Below, piece by piece: positions 5,808-6,506 of a stretch of DNA of 6,506 bases; position 1 is the first letter of the stretch; each line of letters begins with the position of its first letter. Both the position numbers and the translations under genes were made by a program. The notes beneath the pieces are model-generated. The model was not told the DNA's origin. It ran no database searches and saw nothing but the letters and a program-made list of their open reading frames with translations. Location of the stretch: positions 1 through 6,506 of the forward strand of contig JAISRM010000289.1 in assembly GCA_031273645.1 (NCBI GenBank). The letters are read 5' to 3'. The stretch comes from Endomicrobium sp. GTDB lineage: Bacteria > Elusimicrobiota > Endomicrobiia > Endomicrobiales > Endomicrobiaceae.

Positions 5808-5829
5808 TGCCGAGGGCGGGACTTACCCG
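5808..5829 (-). other. tRNA-Leu 3'-end fragment, candidate attachment site (att)
   Basis: The plus strand reads TGCCGAGGGCGGGACTT (5808-5824), then ACCCG. On the minus strand this is the layout of the end of a tRNA-Leu gene: part of the T-loop (AAGT), the T-stem CCCGC, the acceptor strand CCTCGGC and discriminator A. After the 17 nt the match fails (two T-loop bases are missing), and nothing further right resembles a tRNA body. Short tRNA 3' ends of this kind are the usual footprint of tyrosine-recombinase integration. The tRNA-Leu match is from memory of typical bacterial sequences and was not searched. Confidence 0.6.
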
Positions 5830-5861
5830 AATAAAAACAACTTCCGACGATAAATTAAATA

Positions 5862-5867
5862 TATAAT
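5862..5867 (+). promoter_or_regulatory. Possible -10 box upstream of the recombinase-like gene
   Basis: A perfect TATAAT lies in a very AT-rich stretch, about 150 nt before the start codon at 6021. No convincing -35 sits at normal spacing, and TATAAT is likely by chance in such sequence. If used, the leader would run across the repeats at 5889-5959. Confidence 0.25.
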
Positions 5868-5888
5868 ATTCTCTCGACGACAAATAGA

Positions 5889-5935
5889 ATTTGCATTAGC
5901 GCAAATAACATCATTTAAGATAAGTTAATGCAAAT
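5889..5935. repeat. 10-bp inverted repeat between att candidate and recombinase gene
   Basis: ATTTGCATTA at 5889-5898 is repeated in reverse complement as TAATGCAAAT at 5926-5935, with 27 nt between. The left arm also overlaps a smaller TTTGC/GCAAA dyad (5890-5905). The long spacer argues against a terminator. A protein-binding pair, such as recombinase or excisionase sites or an operator, is a reasonable reading, but no function is shown. Confidence 0.5.
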
Positions 5936-5938
5936 ACC

Positions 5939-5959
5939 ATAGAAACAAAATAGAAACAA
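5939..5959 (+). repeat. Two direct copies of ATAGAAACAA, 11 nt apart
   Basis: ATAGAAACAA occurs at 5939-5948 and again at 5950-5959, so the copies repeat about every helical turn on the same face of DNA. This layout is typical of tandem protein-binding sites, including the arm-type sites of tyrosine integrases. They lie between the candidate attachment core and the recombinase-like gene. Only two copies are seen and the region is A-rich. Confidence 0.5.
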
Positions 5960-6020
5960 TTTTCACAATCCGGATTTAAAAAAACAGTTAAAGCAAATTT
6001 ATCCGGCGAGGAGCGGATAC

Positions 6021-6506
6021 ATGTCAATTTTTTTATGGATTTGCAGAAAAATTAAGAGGTTGTTTTTTCGGGAAGAGAAAGCGTTAAAAGTTTTTTTTGT
6101 TGAATATGTCCGTTGGTATTATGCTAACCATCGTAAAACTTCCGGTTTAAACGTAGAACTTATCACGCACTCTTTTTTGAAATATTTGAAAAATTGTAAA
6201 ACGATTGACGGTGAGACTGTTACATATCTATCTGATGTCAATTCTTTGCATATAGAAAATTTTAAGACATATAAAAGAAAATTAAACGAAACAATAGCAA
6301 ACTCAACGCTAAATAGCAATGTCAGCGTTATTAGAATGGCTTTTAAAAAAATAATCACCCCAGACGCGCTTTTTAGCGGATTGAAACTTATCCGCGTCGA
6401 TTCAGACAAAATGGCTTATTACGGAATAAATCCTTCTCTTATAGCCGGAGCTTTAGAGCTTGAATCTCTTGCGGGTTACGGCGGAGAAATAGTTTCGGGA
6501 GATTTA
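6021..6506 (+). CDS. Tyrosine recombinase/phage integrase-like protein, core-binding part (runs off the window)
   Basis: An open frame of 162 codons starts at an ATG with GAGGAG 7 nt upstream (6008-6013) and has no stop before the window ends. Residues 22-125 have the helical pattern of the SAM-like core-binding domain that precedes the catalytic domain in phage-type integrases: F25-F-V-E-Y, a K39-T-S-G-L-N-V turn, F52-L-K-Y-L, L76-H-I-E-N-F-K-T-Y (the usual 'it...i..f' element), S96-T-L-N-S-N-V-S-V-I-R-M-A-F (the 'T.n..l..lr..f' helix) and a following L-F-S-G-L. The catalytic R-H-R-Y residues would lie beyond the edge and are not visible. Residues 131-162 are less integrase-like and shift to host-like codons. 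Its position about 190 nt from a tRNA 3'-end fragment supports an integrase. It could also be decayed or chimeric. Confidence 0.55.
   Translation, partial: MSIFLWICRKIKRLFFREEKALKVFFVEYVRWYYANHRKTSGLNVELITHSFLKYLKNCKTIDGETVTYLSDVNSLHIENFKTYKRKLNETIANSTLNSNVSVIRMAFKKIITPDALFSGLKLIRVDSDKMAYYGINPSLIAGALELESLAGYGGEIVSGDL

Noticed and set aside
5808..5900. A complete tRNA gene
   Set aside because: Only the 3' acceptor strand and part of the T-arm are present. No anticodon arm, D-arm or 5' acceptor strand follows on the minus strand.
6119..6409. Minus-strand ORF of 96 codons
   Set aside because: It lies opposite the recombinase-like frame, which has a good start site and domain-like sequence; the minus frame shows no recognisable features.

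Overview
The window comes from an AT-rich bacterium that uses ATG and TTG starts and clear GGAG-type Shine-Dalgarno sites. Its phylum cannot be proven from this stretch. The codon style, the dispersed hairpin repeats and a gene resembling an FeFe-hydrogenase-associated regulator suggest a fermentative anaerobe. An Elusimicrobiota (Endomicrobium-like) genome is my best guess and is only an inference.

Positions 1-338 are intergenic. They hold three direct copies of a mosaic repeat made of tiny hairpins, plus one partial copy. A good sigma70-type promoter sits between the copies. Positions 339-4249 are a tightly packed plus-strand operon of five genes: a polyprenol/phytol-kinase-like membrane protein (SEC59/DGK1/VTE5 family), an ABC-2 type ATPase, its large 12-TM duplicated permease, a secreted NodB-type polysaccharide deacetylase, and a small ACT-like protein resembling the TM1266 family. 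Three of the four junctions overlap and the fourth has a 12-nt gap, so co-transcription and translational coupling are likely. The first four genes fit a cell-envelope, lipid or glycan theme. The fifth may be an unrelated passenger. The operon ends 2 nt from a convergent guanine deaminase gene (guaD). The best terminator for the operon lies inside the guaD coding sequence.

Positions 4735-4978 hold the guaD promoter, a short unexplained hydrophobic minus-strand ORF and the gpmA leader. gpmA (4979-5725) is a complete 2,3-bisphosphoglycerate-dependent phosphoglycerate mutase. It is followed by a 17-bp perfect hairpin.

Just beyond that hairpin is a 17-nt stretch that looks like the 3' end of a tRNA-Leu gene on the minus strand, with no tRNA body attached. 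It is followed by short direct and inverted repeats, then by a gene (6021 to the window edge) whose product resembles the core-binding half of a tyrosine recombinase. Together these look like the left boundary of an element integrated into a tRNA-Leu gene: gpmA is chromosome, the tRNA fragment is the attachment site, and the recombinase is the first element gene. This is the most interesting part of the window. No CRISPR array, rRNA, complete tRNA or known defence system was seen.
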